Shown: positions 17,440 to 26,342, counted from the stretch's first letter. The stretch: DNA of 64,000 nt from Streptomyces sp. NBC_01298 (GCF_035978755.1 NZ_CP108414.1:5084001-5148000); one strand, 5' to 3'. A program made the numbers and translations. The notes: a model not told the origin generated them from the sequence alone.

Positions 17440-18900
17440 ATGGACACTCTGGATTCGGTGATCGTCAACGTCAACGATCATCTCTGGACCTACCTGCTGA
17501 TTCCGCTGGTGGTCGGCGCGGGCCTGTACTTCACGGTCCGCTCCCGGGGTGTGCAGCTGCGCCTGCTTCCCGAGATGTTCCGGGTGGTGAAGGAGAAGAC
17601 CCCGCCGCGCGCCGACGGCCGCAAGCAGGTCTCGTCCTTCGGCGCCTTCACGATCTCGGCCGCCGCGCGCGTGGGCACCGGCAACATCGCCGGTGTCGCC
17701 GCCGCGATCACCCTGGGCGGCGCGGGCGCCGTGTTCTGGATGTGGATGATGGCGCTGATCGGCGCGGCCTCCGCCTTCGTGGAATCGGCCCTCGCCCAGC
17801 TCTACAAGGTGCGCAATGCCGGCGGCGCCTACCGGGGCGGTCCGGCGTACTACATGCAGCGGGCGCTCGGTAAACGCTGGCTCGGAGTGCTCTTCGCGGT
17901 GACGATCACGGTCACCTTCGCCTTCGTCTTCAACGCCGTGCAGGCCAACACCATCACCGCCGTCGCCGCGGGCTCTCTCGCGGACACGGGCGGCTCGAAC
18001 TGGTTCGGCCCCTCCCTCGGCGTGCTGCTGGCCGCCCTGCTGGGGCTGGCCGTCTTCGGCGGGGTCAAGCGGATCTCGTCCATCACCACCGTCCTGGTCC
18101 CGGTGATGGCGATCGTCTACCTCCTCCTCGGCGCGGCGGTGGTCCTCCTCAACATCACCGAGTTCCCCCGGGTCATCGCCGACATCGTCGGCGGCGCCTT
18201 CGGCTTCCGCGAGCTGGCGGCCGGCGGCATCGGCGCGGCGATCCAGCAGGGCATCCGGCGCGGCATGTTCTCCAACGAGGCGGGCCTCGGCTCCGCCCCG
18301 AACGCGGGCGCCGCCGCCGAGGTCTCGCACCCGGTCAAGCAGGGCCTCGTACAGTCCCTGGGCGTCTTCTTCGACACCCTCCTCGTCTGCACGATGACGG
18401 CCTTCATCGTCCTGGTCAGCAACCCGGAGCTGTCGGGCCGCCAGGGCGCGGACCTGACGCAGACGGCGCTCAGCGAGACGCTGGGCGGGTGGGCCGGCCA
18501 CCTGCTGACCGTCGTCGTCTTCATGCTCGCCTTCAGCAGCATGATCGGGAACTACTACTACGGCGAGACCAACATCCAGTTCATCACCCGCAAGCGGTGG
18601 GTCCTGCCGGGGTACCGGGTGCTCGTCCTGTCGGCGGTCGTCCTGGGCTCGCTCGGCTCGGTGTCGGTCGTCTGGAACCTGGCGGACGTGTTCATGGGCC
18701 TCATGGCGCTGATCAACCTCGCCGCGATCATCCCGCTGTCGGCCATCGCCTTCCGCCTCCTGGACGACTACCTCGCCCAGCGCCGCGCGGGCCTGGAGCC
18801 GGTCTTCACCCGCGACCGCATGCCGGACCTCCGCGGCGTCCAGTGCTGGGACCCGATCCGCACGACGGTCCCGTCGGCGCAGGCACCGGAACGGGTGTAG
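17440..18900 (+). CDS. Alanine/glycine:cation (Na+) symporter, AgcS family
   Basis: A 486-aa multi-spanning transporter that imports alanine or glycine with sodium. The AgcS signature is clear: GTGNIAGVAAAITLGGAGAVFWMW, FGGVKRISSIT, QQGIRRGMFSNEAGLGSAPN and MLAFSSMIGNYYYGE. About 10-11 hydrophobic segments run through the protein, and the C-terminus is cytoplasmic and polar. The start at 17440 is preceded by GGGGAGA. The gene stands alone after the dehalogenase homologue. Confidence 0.93.
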   Translation: MDTLDSVIVNVNDHLWTYLLIPLVVGAGLYFTVRSRGVQLRLLPEMFRVVKEKTPPRADGRKQVSSFGAFTISAAARVGTGNIAGVAAAITLGGAGAVFWMWMMALIGAASAFVESALAQLYKVRNAGGAYRGGPAYYMQRALGKRWLGVLFAVTITVTFAFVFNAVQANTITAVAAGSLADTGGSNWFGPSLGVLLAALLGLAVFGGVKRISSITTVLVPVMAIVYLLLGAAVVLLNITEFPRVIADIVGGAFGFRELAAGGIGAAIQQGIRRGMFSNEAGLGSAPNAGAAAEVSHPVKQGLVQSLGVFFDTLLVCTMTAFIVLVSNPELSGRQGADLTQTALSETLGGWAGHLLTVVVFMLAFSSMIGNYYYGETNIQFITRKRWVLPGYRVLVLSAVVLGSLGSVSVVWNLADVFMGLMALINLAAIIPLSAIAFRLLDDYLAQRRAGLEPVFTRDRMPDLRGVQCWDPIRTTVPSAQAPERV

Positions 18901-19006
18901 CGGGGCCTGCGCCACCCGATCGTGGGACGGGGAAGGCAAGCGCCCGCCGCCCATCGGCGGCCCGCCCTACCCTCGCTGGCATATGCCACAGCAGAGGGGA
19001 TCCGCG

Positions 19007-19609
19007 ATGACGGCAGCCACGCCCGAGCCCGGCCGCACCACCGACGGTCACCCGTGGGAGTACCTGCTGCGGAGCTGGTGCGACCTGGACGTGCCGAAGG
19101 GCTGGCGGGCCGAGATCGACGGCGGCCGGATCACCTTGGACCCACCGTCCCACCGTCATCACCACGCCATCGCGGCCACGGTGCAGCGCGCGCTGTACGG
19201 GGTTGTGCCGCCCGACTTGGGTGCCTACCAGTGGCTCGGCATCCACATCGCCGCACTCGGCAAGCTCTACGTACCCGACCTCGTGGTCGCCCCCGCCGCC
19301 CTGGTCGATGACGTGGCAGCCGAGGTCTCCGACCCCGTCGACGCGGCCGAGGCGCTGCTCGTGGTGGAGATCACCTCCAAGAGCAGCGCCGAGGACGACC
19401 GGAAGAAGAAGCTCTGGGCCTACGCCCACGCCCCCGTCCCGGTCTACCTCCTCATCGACCGCTTCGACGAGCACGGCCCCACGGCCACCCTGTTCACCGA
19501 ACCGCAGAACGGTGCCTACAAGCACGCCGTCCGCGTCGCCTTCGGCGACGCGTTGCGGCTCCCCGAGCCCTTCGCGGTGACGGTCGACACGGGGAGCTTC
19601 CCGCACTGA
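19007..19609 (+). CDS. Uma2-family (DUF820) endonuclease-like protein
   Basis: A 200-aa PD-(D/E)XK-fold protein of the Uma2/DUF820 family, common in multiple copies in Streptomyces. Motifs are KLYVPDLVVAP (the PD), AEALLVVEITSKSSAEDDRKKK (the ExK with the basic helix) and YLLIDRFDEHG. The cellular role of these proteins is not established. ATG 19007 follows GAGGGGA and is preferred over the ATG at 18983. It converges with the I9 gene. Confidence 0.85.
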   Translation: MTAATPEPGRTTDGHPWEYLLRSWCDLDVPKGWRAEIDGGRITLDPPSHRHHHAIAATVQRALYGVVPPDLGAYQWLGIHIAALGKLYVPDLVVAPAALVDDVAAEVSDPVDAAEALLVVEITSKSSAEDDRKKKLWAYAHAPVPVYLLIDRFDEHGPTATLFTEPQNGAYKHAVRVAFGDALRLPEPFAVTVDTGSFPH

Positions 19610-19624
19610 TCCAGGGCAGGACCG

Positions 19625-19984
19625 CTAGAACGCCGGGCCGGAGACGGCGACCGGGCCGTCCGGCTCCACCGAGGTCACGACCGCCGTCGCCCGCAGGGAT
19701 TCGACCTGGTCGGGGGAGAGGCGGGCGCTGAAGCCGTTGAGGGCGTGGCGGTAGACGTGGACCGGGGTGATCCCGTACGCGTCCGCGACGGCGGCCGGGT
19801 CGAGGCCGCGGTGCACGGTGACGATGTACGCCGGCCACTCGGCCGGGGCCGTGGCGGATGCGGGAGCGGGAGCGGCGGGGCCGGTCGGGGAGGGGGCGGC
19901 GGCGTGCGCGGGCAGGGTGGCCGAGGCCGCGAGGGCGAGGGCGGCGAGGGTCGTCGGCAGGGTCCAGCTCGTACGGGTACGCAT
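19625..19984 (-). CDS. Secreted stand-alone inhibitor I9 (subtilisin propeptide-like) protein
   Basis: A 119-aa protein with a Sec signal peptide (MRTRTSWTLPTTLAALALAA, cleaved near AHAAAP) followed by a single inhibitor I9 domain: AYIVTVHRGLDPAAVADAYG, HALNGFSARLSPDQV and VVTSVEPDGPV. These are the same patterns as the propeptide of the neighbouring subtilase, but no protease domain follows. It probably acts as a free intermolecular inhibitor or chaperone for a secreted subtilisin, most likely the divergent one. ATG 19984 is chosen because it directly precedes the signal peptide. Confidence 0.8.
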   Translation of the reverse strand: MRTRTSWTLPTTLAALALAASATLPAHAAAPSPTGPAAPAPASATAPAEWPAYIVTVHRGLDPAAVADAYGITPVHVYRHALNGFSARLSPDQVESLRATAVVTSVEPDGPVAVSGPAF

Positions 19985-20368
19985 GACGGCGAGGCCACCA
20001 CGTACGGCCGGTCCGGTCAACGACCGTCGGCGGCGCGGCGGTCACGGGCGGGAGTGAACCGCGGGAACCGCGAATGCGCCCCTCCCCGGATGCGTGCGCG
20101 GTGCCTTCCGTACGGGTGAACCTGCCGACCCGCGCCGCATCCGCGCGAGGTGGTCGCGCAGGTCGGGAAAGGCCGGAAAGCGAAGGGCGGAATCCTTTCT
20201 TCAGTCCGTACGAGAATCAGCCCGCAGTGCGGCCGGACGGCCGGTCCGGCCCGGTCAAGGCCGACCGACGGCCCGCCGATGAACGGGAGGGCCGCACTCC
20301 GGGACGCGTTCCCCGTCGAACGGAGGCGGCTTCCACATGCCGCCCTCCACTCTTCGGGAGTCCCCTCG
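19985..20368. promoter_or_regulatory. Divergent intergenic region between I9 protein and subtilase
   Basis: These 384 bases carry no convincing gene. They should hold the promoters of both divergent genes. I see a GGAGGCGGC/GCCGCCCTCC hairpin (20322-20347) and a small CTCTTCGGGAG hairpin overlapping the GGGAG ribosome-binding site of the subtilase. The latter could modulate its translation. Confidence 0.45.
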
Positions 20369-21562
20369 ATGTCCATGCGCCTGCTCGCCCGCGCCGCCAC
20401 CACCGCCCTGCTCGCCATCACTCCGGTGGCCATCGGTACCGCGTCCGCCGACGTCGCGCCCGAGCCCACCCCGGTGCCGCTGACCGTCTCGGCCAACGCC
20501 ATCCCCGGCCAGTACATCGTGACGCTGGAGCCCGGCTTCGACCCGGCCAAGGTGGCGGAGCGGCTGGGCCTCAAGCCGAAGTTCCTCTACACCAAGGCGA
20601 TGAACGGCTTCGCCGTTCCGATGACCCCGCTCCAGCTGCAGATCGCCCGGGTGGCCCTGGGCGTGAAGTCGGTGGAGACGGACGCGAAGGTCTCGGCCCC
20701 GTCGAGCGTGCCGTCGACGGCCACCGCCCTGCGCGGGCCGTCCGCCTCCTGGGGCCTGGACCGGATCGACCAGAAGGAACTGCCGCTCGACAACACCTTC
20801 ACCACCGAGGGCAACGGCGCCGGGGTGACCGCGTACATCCTCGACTCGGGCATCGAGTACGCGCACGACGAGTTCGGCGGCCGCGCCACCTTCGGCTTCG
20901 ACGCGATCAACGACGGCCGCAACGGTCTGGACTGCAACGGCCACGGCACGCACGTCGCGGGGACGGTCGCCGGGAAGACGTACGGGGTGGCGCGCAAGGC
21001 GAACGTGGTCAGCGTCCGGGTCCTCGACTGCACGGGGAAGGGCGACTCCTCCGGGATCATCGCGGGCCTGGACTGGGTGGCCAAGAACGCCAAGCAGCCG
21101 GCTGTCCTGAACGGCTCCCTGGGCGGGGACAAGTCCCAGGCCGTGAACGATGCGGCGACCGCCGTCTCGGACGCGGGCGTGCTGCCGGTCATCGCGGCCG
21201 GCAACTCCTCGATCGACGCCTGCAATGTGTCGCCCGCATCGGCGGCCAGGGTGCTCACGATCGCCGCGTCCAACAAGTACGACGAGGAGACGGACTTCTC
21301 CAACTACGGCGAATGCGTCAGTCTCTACGCGCCCGGACAGGAGATCCTCTCCGCGAAGCTCGGGGGCGGCTCCGTGGCCCAGAACGGCACGTCCATGGCC
21401 GCACCGCACGTCACCGGTGTCGCGGTCCTCTACAAGCAGGCCAACCCGAAAGCCACGCCGGCGGAGATCGCCGAGTACATCGACGACGAGTCCACGAAGG
21501 ACGTCCTTAAGAGCGTCAGCAAGTCCAGCCCGAACCGCCTGCTGTTCACCAACGGCCTCTGA
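20369..21562 (+). CDS. Secreted subtilisin-like serine protease (S8, proteinase K type)
   Basis: A 397-aa extracellular endopeptidase: signal peptide (residues 1-28), I9 propeptide (about 47-108, PGQYIVTLEPGFDPAKVAERL), then the catalytic domain with Asp159 (YILDSGIEYAH), His192 (GHGTHVAGTV), the oxyanion Asn in AAGNSS, and Ser342 (NGTSMAAPH). Cysteines CNGHG, VLDCTG and DACNVS suggest disulfides as in proteinase K relatives. GGGAG lies eight bases before ATG 20369. An orphan I9 protein is encoded divergently. Confidence 0.93.
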   Translation: MSMRLLARAATTALLAITPVAIGTASADVAPEPTPVPLTVSANAIPGQYIVTLEPGFDPAKVAERLGLKPKFLYTKAMNGFAVPMTPLQLQIARVALGVKSVETDAKVSAPSSVPSTATALRGPSASWGLDRIDQKELPLDNTFTTEGNGAGVTAYILDSGIEYAHDEFGGRATFGFDAINDGRNGLDCNGHGTHVAGTVAGKTYGVARKANVVSVRVLDCTGKGDSSGIIAGLDWVAKNAKQPAVLNGSLGGDKSQAVNDAATAVSDAGVLPVIAAGNSSIDACNVSPASAARVLTIAASNKYDEETDFSNYGECVSLYAPGQEILSAKLGGGSVAQNGTSMAAPHVTGVAVLYKQANPKATPAEIAEYIDDESTKDVLKSVSKSSPNRLLFTNGL

Positions 21563-21589
21563 TCGCCGCAGGCGCGAGGGCCGTGCCGC

Positions 21590-22597
21590 TCACGCAGCGG
21601 CGCGGCCCCACCTCATCCGCGACCACGGCAGCGCCAGCTCGCTCCGGCCGGTCACCTCGCGCGGGGCGAGATCGGCGATCGGGGCGGCCTCGCGGTGCCT
21701 CGCGTAGACGGTGTCCACGTAGCGGTGGCCGGTGTCGGGGGCGATGAAGAGGACCGTGCGGTGCGGTGAGCGCTCGCGCTCGTGGCGCGCCGCGAGGTAG
21801 CCGGCGCCGGTGGAGAGCCCGGCGAAGACCGCGTGCCGGCGCAGCAGGTCGACGCTTCCGGCGAGGGCGGCGTCGAAGGAGATCCAGTGCAGGGTGTCGT
21901 ACAGCTCGTGCGAGACGTTCCCGAAGGGGATGGAGCTGCCGATCCCGGCGATGATCATCTCGGGGTCGGTGACGTGTTCCGAGCCGAAGGTGACGCTGCC
22001 GTACGGCTGGACGCCGACGAGTTCGACGTCCGACGTGTCGGCGGCGTCCTCGCGGAGGTAGCGGGTCAGGGCGCCGGTGGAGGCGCCCGAGCCGACTCCG
22101 CCGACGACGGTGAGCCCGGCCGCCGTCGTGCCGACGGCCTCGCGGATCCGGTCGGCGATCGCGCGGTAGCCGAGGTAGTGGACGTCGTCGTGGTACTGGC
22201 GCATCCAGTGGTACCCGGGGTGCTCGGCGAGGATCTCGTGGATCCGCTCGACGCGCCGCTTCTGGTCGAGCTTCAGGTCGCCGCACGGTTCCATCTGCTC
22301 CAGCGTCGCCCCGAGGACGGCCAGTTGGGTCCGCAGCGTGTGGTCCACGGTGGCCGACCCGACGATGTGGCAGCGCAGGCCGTACCGGTGGCAGGTCAGG
22401 GCCAGGGCGTACGCGTAGATCCCGCTGGAGCTGTCCAGCAGGGTGTCCCCGCGGCGTACGACGCCGGTGTCGAGCAGGTGGCGCACCGCCGCGAGGGCGG
22501 AGACCACCTTCATCGTTTCAAAGCGCAGGCAGACGAGCCGGTCGTCGAGGCGTATCAGGTCCGGCCGGCCGATCGACTCCGCGATGTGCTGGTCCAT
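21590..22597 (-). CDS. PLP-dependent cysteine-synthase-family enzyme (SbnA-like)
   Basis: A 335-aa fold type II PLP enzyme. IGRPDLIRLDDRL aligns with the IGNTPLVRL start of O-acetylserine sulfhydrylases, Lys30 (FETMKVVSALA) takes the Schiff-base position, DSSSGIYAYALAL replaces the TSGNTG loop, and VGSGASTGALTRYL is the phosphate-binding glycine loop. The altered active-site motifs mean it is not housekeeping CysK; a beta-replacement on O-phosphoserine or O-phosphothreonine is plausible because the upstream gene encodes a GHMP kinase. AAGGAG lies nine bases before ATG 22597. The kinase gene overlaps its first 80 bases. It is the last gene of the operon. Confidence 0.8.
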   Translation of the reverse strand: MDQHIAESIGRPDLIRLDDRLVCLRFETMKVVSALAAVRHLLDTGVVRRGDTLLDSSSGIYAYALALTCHRYGLRCHIVGSATVDHTLRTQLAVLGATLEQMEPCGDLKLDQKRRVERIHEILAEHPGYHWMRQYHDDVHYLGYRAIADRIREAVGTTAAGLTVVGGVGSGASTGALTRYLREDAADTSDVELVGVQPYGSVTFGSEHVTDPEMIIAGIGSSIPFGNVSHELYDTLHWISFDAALAGSVDLLRRHAVFAGLSTGAGYLAARHERERSPHRTVLFIAPDTGHRYVDTVYARHREAAPIADLAPREVTGRSELALPWSRMRWGRAAA

Positions 22598-23552
22598 GGT
22601 GGGGGATCTCCTTCGCAGGGGTGGTGCCGGTCGTGAAGGTGCGGGTGGCGGGGATGCCGTGGGCGGATAGGGCGCGCAGGCAGCCGCGGACGCGGCGGCG
22701 CAGCCCCGGGGCGGCCTGGTCGAAGAGCACGCCCGCGACCGCGCCGCTGTGCGCGATCTGTACGCCGACCGCCCCGGACCGGTGGGCGAGGGCGGCGAGC
22801 GTGTCGAACTCCGGGTGGCCGAGCACCTCTTGGCCGCGCCGTGCGCTGGCGGTGGCGACCGCGCCGAGCAGTTCCGCGCTGCCGGTGGCCACGGCCCGGC
22901 GCAGCAGCGCGCGCAGCCGCTCGTAGGCCCGTACGTCGCTGCGGTCCACGTCGGCCACGTCGGCCACCGGCAGCGCCAGGGTGTCGACGGGCGCGCCCCC
23001 GCCGAGGGCGCAGCCCACCACGACCAGCGGCGGCAGGGCCGGGCCGAGCACCTCCAGGACCCGGCCCTCCCGCTGGGCGAACAGCACCGGGCGGCTGCCC
23101 AGCATCAGCGGATCGGAGGCGAGCTCGGCGCGCACGGCGAGCGCGGCGACCGTCGAGGGGTCCAGCCGCAGCCCGTACGAGTCCGCGACCGCGCGTACGG
23201 CCGCGATCACATCGCTGCTGGAGCTGCCCATGCCCAGGCCCACCGGTATCCCGCCGGTGAGCCGCAACTCCCCGCCGCAGGGCGGCCGACCGGTCCGCCG
23301 CGCGCACTCCGCGACCGTGAGGGCCGCGGCCCGCGCCGCCTTCGTGCGGTCGGCGGGTACGACGGTCAGCGCCTCGGGCGGCGTGCCGGGACGGCGGACG
23401 TACGCGGCGCTGCTGCCGGGGCCCGCCATGGGCAGGGTGACCAGTCCGGCGCACCTGCGCCCGGCGGCGTCGAGGAAGACGCCCTGGAGGATCTCGCCGT
23501 GGTGGCAGGGGGCCCGCCCGGTGCCGGGAGCGTCCGTGGCGCCGGGGTTCAC
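22518..23552 (-). CDS. GHMP-family kinase, PduX-like (amino-acid kinase candidate)
   Basis: A 344-aa kinase. It begins APCHHGEILQGVF, the motif position of L-threonine kinase PduX (CPASCGELLQG), and has the GHMP ATP motif GLGMGSSSSD. PduX makes O-phospho-L-threonine for cobalamin. No cobalamin gene is nearby, so here phosphorylation of serine or threonine for the following PLP enzyme is inferred. GTG 23552 overlaps the upstream stop (GTGA). The 3' end runs 80 bases into the PLP gene in another frame; this is unusual but the reading frame stays open with normal codon use. Confidence 0.75.
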   Translation of the reverse strand: MNPGATDAPGTGRAPCHHGEILQGVFLDAAGRRCAGLVTLPMAGPGSSAAYVRRPGTPPEALTVVPADRTKAARAAALTVAECARRTGRPPCGGELRLTGGIPVGLGMGSSSSDVIAAVRAVADSYGLRLDPSTVAALAVRAELASDPLMLGSRPVLFAQREGRVLEVLGPALPPLVVVGCALGGGAPVDTLALPVADVADVDRSDVRAYERLRALLRRAVATGSAELLGAVATASARRGQEVLGHPEFDTLAALAHRSGAVGVQIAHSGAVAGVLFDQAAPGLRRRVRGCLRALSAHGIPATRTFTTGTTPAKEIPHHGPAHRGVDRPAGPDTPRRPARLPAL

Positions 23553-24388
23553 GCGCCGCCCGCCGTCCGGTAGCGGTACAGGACCGTCTCCTCGGCGCTG
23601 AACTGGGAGAAGGGGAAGGGCTCCGCGGACAGGGCGCTCACCCCGGAGCCGAGGAAGGCGCGGGCCACGGCGCTGCCGGTCTGCGCGTAGACGACCAGCG
23701 GGATGCCCCGGGAGCGGCAGCGCTCCAGGATCGTGTCGAAGGTGCCGTTGCTCAGGGTCATCCCGGTGGCGACGACGGCGTCGGCGGTGTCCAGTACCTC
23801 GTGCATGTCGTCGGTGACCGGGTCGCCCCACTGGGTGGCCCTGAGGTTGAGGTCGCAGGGGAGCGGACGTCCGCCGCGTGCGCGGATCGCCGCCACGAGC
23901 GGGTTGACGACCCCGATGAGCCCGACCGTGGCGCCCTCCTCGATGTCGAGCAGTCCGGCGATGGCCGCGTCCCGTGCCCCGGCGCGGACCTCCGGGGTGC
24001 CGGCGGGGAGGGTGACCGGCTCGGCGTCGCCCTCCCCGGCCGCCACGCGGTGGGGGCGGGTCTCGGAGAGGTAGGCGTCGAGGGCGGCGATCCGCAGCGG
24101 GCGGGGGGCCTCGCGCAGGAGGACGTCGAGGGGGGTGCCGGAGGAGTCGCGGCAGACGGAGGGGTCGATCTCGCCGGCCTCGAAGGCGCAGCCGCCGAAG
24201 GATCCGCCGAGGCGGACCAGGACGTACTGGTTGAGGTAGGTGGTGTCGCCGCCGGCCAGGCGGGTGCCGTGGTGGATCCAGAACACGCTGGTGGCGACGA
24301 GCGAGGAGGGGAGCGGGCCGTGCTCGCCGGCGAGTACGGCCGAGAGGAGCGCGTCGACGGAGGTCGCGGGGGTGGTGGTGGGGGTCAT
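23549..24388 (-). CDS. DUF364/DUF4213-like Rossmann protein (putative metal-chelation domain)
   Basis: A 279-aa protein with the C-terminal pattern of the DUF364 'heavy-metal chelation' family: ATVGLIGVVNPLVAAIRARG, DTADAVVATGMTLSNGT and LERCRSRGIPLVVYAQTG. The N-terminal half (SVFWIHHGTRLAG, YLNQYVLVRLGGSFGGCAFE) looks like the DUF4213 enolase-like extension. Function is unproven in the family. Its place between a siderophore-type ABC transporter and two amino-acid enzymes suggests a role in making or handling a metal ligand. ATG 24388 has AGGA upstream; a GTG at 24403 overlapping the ATPase stop (GTGA) is also possible. Confidence 0.72.
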   Translation of the reverse strand: MTPTTTPATSVDALLSAVLAGEHGPLPSSLVATSVFWIHHGTRLAGGDTTYLNQYVLVRLGGSFGGCAFEAGEIDPSVCRDSSGTPLDVLLREAPRPLRIAALDAYLSETRPHRVAAGEGDAEPVTLPAGTPEVRAGARDAAIAGLLDIEEGATVGLIGVVNPLVAAIRARGGRPLPCDLNLRATQWGDPVTDDMHEVLDTADAVVATGMTLSNGTFDTILERCRSRGIPLVVYAQTGSAVARAFLGSGVSALSAEPFPFSQFSAEETVLYRYRTAGGA

Positions 24389-24399
24389 GGGGTTCCTGT

Positions 24400-25209
24400 T
24401 CACAGAGCGGTGTGGGGTGTCGGCATCGGCGCCGGTGTGCGTACGGGGAGCGGTCCGCGGTAGCTGACCTGCGGGTGTCCGAGGGCGTCGGTGGTGAGTT
24501 CGGCGTCCACTTCGAAGACCTCGGCGAGCCGCCGCGGCGTCAGGACGGCGGCCGGCGGGCCGGCGGCGATCAGGCGGCCGTGGTGCAGGAGCAGCAGCCG
24601 GTCGCAGTACCGGGCGGCGAGCGACAGGTCGTGCAGGGCGACCAGGACCGTCTGGGGGGTGGCGGCCAGCAGTTCCATCAGTTCGAGCCGGTGTTTCACG
24701 TCGAGGTGGTTGGTGGGTTCGTCGAGCAGGAGCCCGGACGGCTGTTGGGCCAGCGCGCGGGCCAGGTGGGTGCGTTGCCGCTCGCCGCCCGACAGGGCCT
24801 TCCAGGGGCGGTCGGCGAGCGCGGTGAGCCCTACGCGTTCCAGCGCGGCGGCGACCACGGCCCGGTCGGTGGCGTCGGGCCCGCGCCAGCGGTCGCGGAA
24901 GGGGGTCCGCCCCAGGCCCGCGATGTCGGCGACCGGCAGATCGCCGTCCGCGCCCGCGTCCTGCGCGACGAAGGCGACCCGCCGGGCGATCCGGCGCGCA
25001 CTCCAGCCGCGCACGGACTCCCCGTCGTACCGGACCGCGCCCGCGTCGGGAGTCCGCAGCCCGGCCAGGCAGCGCAGCAGCGAGGACTTGCCCGAGCCGT
25101 TGGGGCCGAGCAGTGCGACGGTCTCGCCGGGGGCGATGTCGGCGCCGACCCCGCGCACGACGGGGGTGCCCGCCACCGACCAGCTGAGGTCTTCGGCGGT
25201 GATCCTCAC
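24400..25209 (-). CDS. Siderophore/metal-chelate ABC transporter ATP-binding protein
   Basis: A 269-aa FecE/BtuD-type ATPase powering the permease encoded just upstream. Walker A is GPNGSGKSS, the Q-loop FVAQDAG, the signature LSGGERQR, Walker B LLLDEPTNHLD and the H-loop LHDLSL. GTG 25209 overlaps the permease stop (GTGA); the longer reading from 25326 lies inside the permease gene and is rejected. Confidence 0.93.
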   Translation of the reverse strand: MRITAEDLSWSVAGTPVVRGVGADIAPGETVALLGPNGSGKSSLLRCLAGLRTPDAGAVRYDGESVRGWSARRIARRVAFVAQDAGADGDLPVADIAGLGRTPFRDRWRGPDATDRAVVAAALERVGLTALADRPWKALSGGERQRTHLARALAQQPSGLLLDEPTNHLDVKHRLELMELLAATPQTVLVALHDLSLAARYCDRLLLLHHGRLIAAGPPAAVLTPRRLAEVFEVDAELTTDALGHPQVSYRGPLPVRTPAPMPTPHTAL

Positions 25210-26342
25210 AGTTCCCCCCGCTTGCGCAGGACCAGCAGGAAGATCGGTACGCCGAGCAGCGCCGTGATCACGCCGACGGGCACCTCGCGGGGTCCGAAGG
25301 CGATCCGTGCCAGCGCGTCCGTCCACACCAGGAACACCGCGCCCGCCAGGGCCGCGTAGGGCAGCAGCACCCGGTGCAGCGGCCCGACGAGGAACCGCAC
25401 CCCGTGGGGGACGATCAGCCCGACGAAGCCGATGGCGCCGACGGTGGCCACCGCGACCGCGGTCAGCACGGCGGTGACCACGAGCAGCAGCATCCGCGTG
25501 CGCCGTACGTCGATCCCCAGGGACGCGGCGGTGTCGGTGCCGAAGGCGAGCCCGTCGAGGGCGTTCGAGCAGAGCCAGGCCGCCGCCAGCCCCAGCGGGG
25601 TGACGACCGCGCAGACCGCGACGGTGTTCCAGCGGGCGGGCGCCATCGAGCCCAGGAGCCAGTGGGTGACGGCCCGGGTGGTGTCCGCGTCCGCCGAGGC
25701 CATCAGGACGAGCGAGGTCAGCGCGGTGAAGAGCTGCCCGATGACCACGCCGGTGAGGACGATGCGTACGGAGTCCAGCCCGGTGCGCCGCAGGAGCAGC
25801 AGGAGCAGCCCGAAGGAGAGCAGCGCTCCGGCGAGCGCTCCGCCGGTGACGCCGAGGGTGCCCGCGCCGATGCCGAGGACGACCACGGTGACGGCTCCGG
25901 CGGAGGCGCCCGAGGAGACGCCGAGCAGGTAGGGGTCGGCGAGGGCGTTACGGGTGACCGCCTGGAGCACCGCTCCGCACACGGCGAGGGAGGCGCCGAC
26001 GAGGGCGGCCATCAGCACGCGCGGCAGTCTCAGGTCCCAGACGAGCGAGTCCAGGAGCGGGGGCAACGGCGCGACGTCCAGGCCGAGTCGGCTGCCGAAG
26101 ACGCGGGCGAGCCCGGTCCAGCCCACGTCGGCGGCGCCGATCCGTACCGCTGCCGCGACCGAGGCGGCCAGGACGGCGGTGGCGAGGAGGAAGAGGCCCG
26201 CCCCCGTCGCCGCGGACCGGCGAGGGGCCGGGCCCGGCCCCCGCGGGGCCACCGGGTCGGCGGGCACCGGGTTGGTGGGCACGGAGTCGGCGGGCACCGG
26301 GTCGGTGGGTACAGGATTCGCCGCTACGGCGTCAGCGGACAT
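25206..26342 (-). CDS. FecCD-family ABC transporter permease
   Basis: A 378-aa inner-membrane permease of the iron-siderophore/cobalamin import family, working as a homodimer. About nine to ten hydrophobic segments are present, with family motifs such as LPRVLMAALVGASLAVCGAVLQ, NALADPYLLGVSSGASAGA and IGFVGLIVPHGVRFLVGP. The N-terminal 45 residues are an unusual repeat of NPVPTDPVPADSVP-type units (a Pro/Asp-rich cytoplasmic tail). It overlaps the binding-protein gene by 11 bases. Confidence 0.93.
   Translation of the reverse strand: MSADAVAANPVPTDPVPADSVPTNPVPADPVAPRGPGPAPRRSAATGAGLFLLATAVLAASVAAAVRIGAADVGWTGLARVFGSRLGLDVAPLPPLLDSLVWDLRLPRVLMAALVGASLAVCGAVLQAVTRNALADPYLLGVSSGASAGAVTVVVLGIGAGTLGVTGGALAGALLSFGLLLLLLRRTGLDSVRIVLTGVVIGQLFTALTSLVLMASADADTTRAVTHWLLGSMAPARWNTVAVCAVVTPLGLAAAWLCSNALDGLAFGTDTAASLGIDVRRTRMLLLVVTAVLTAVAVATVGAIGFVGLIVPHGVRFLVGPLHRVLLPYAALAGAVFLVWTDALARIAFGPREVPVGVITALLGVPIFLLVLRKRGEL

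Noticed and set aside
22518..22597. The 80-base overlap of the kinase and PLP-enzyme genes as a frameshift error
   Set aside because: Both frames remain open with normal bias, the PLP gene has a strong ribosome-binding site, and the conserved IGRPDLIRL start lies within the overlap. I kept both.
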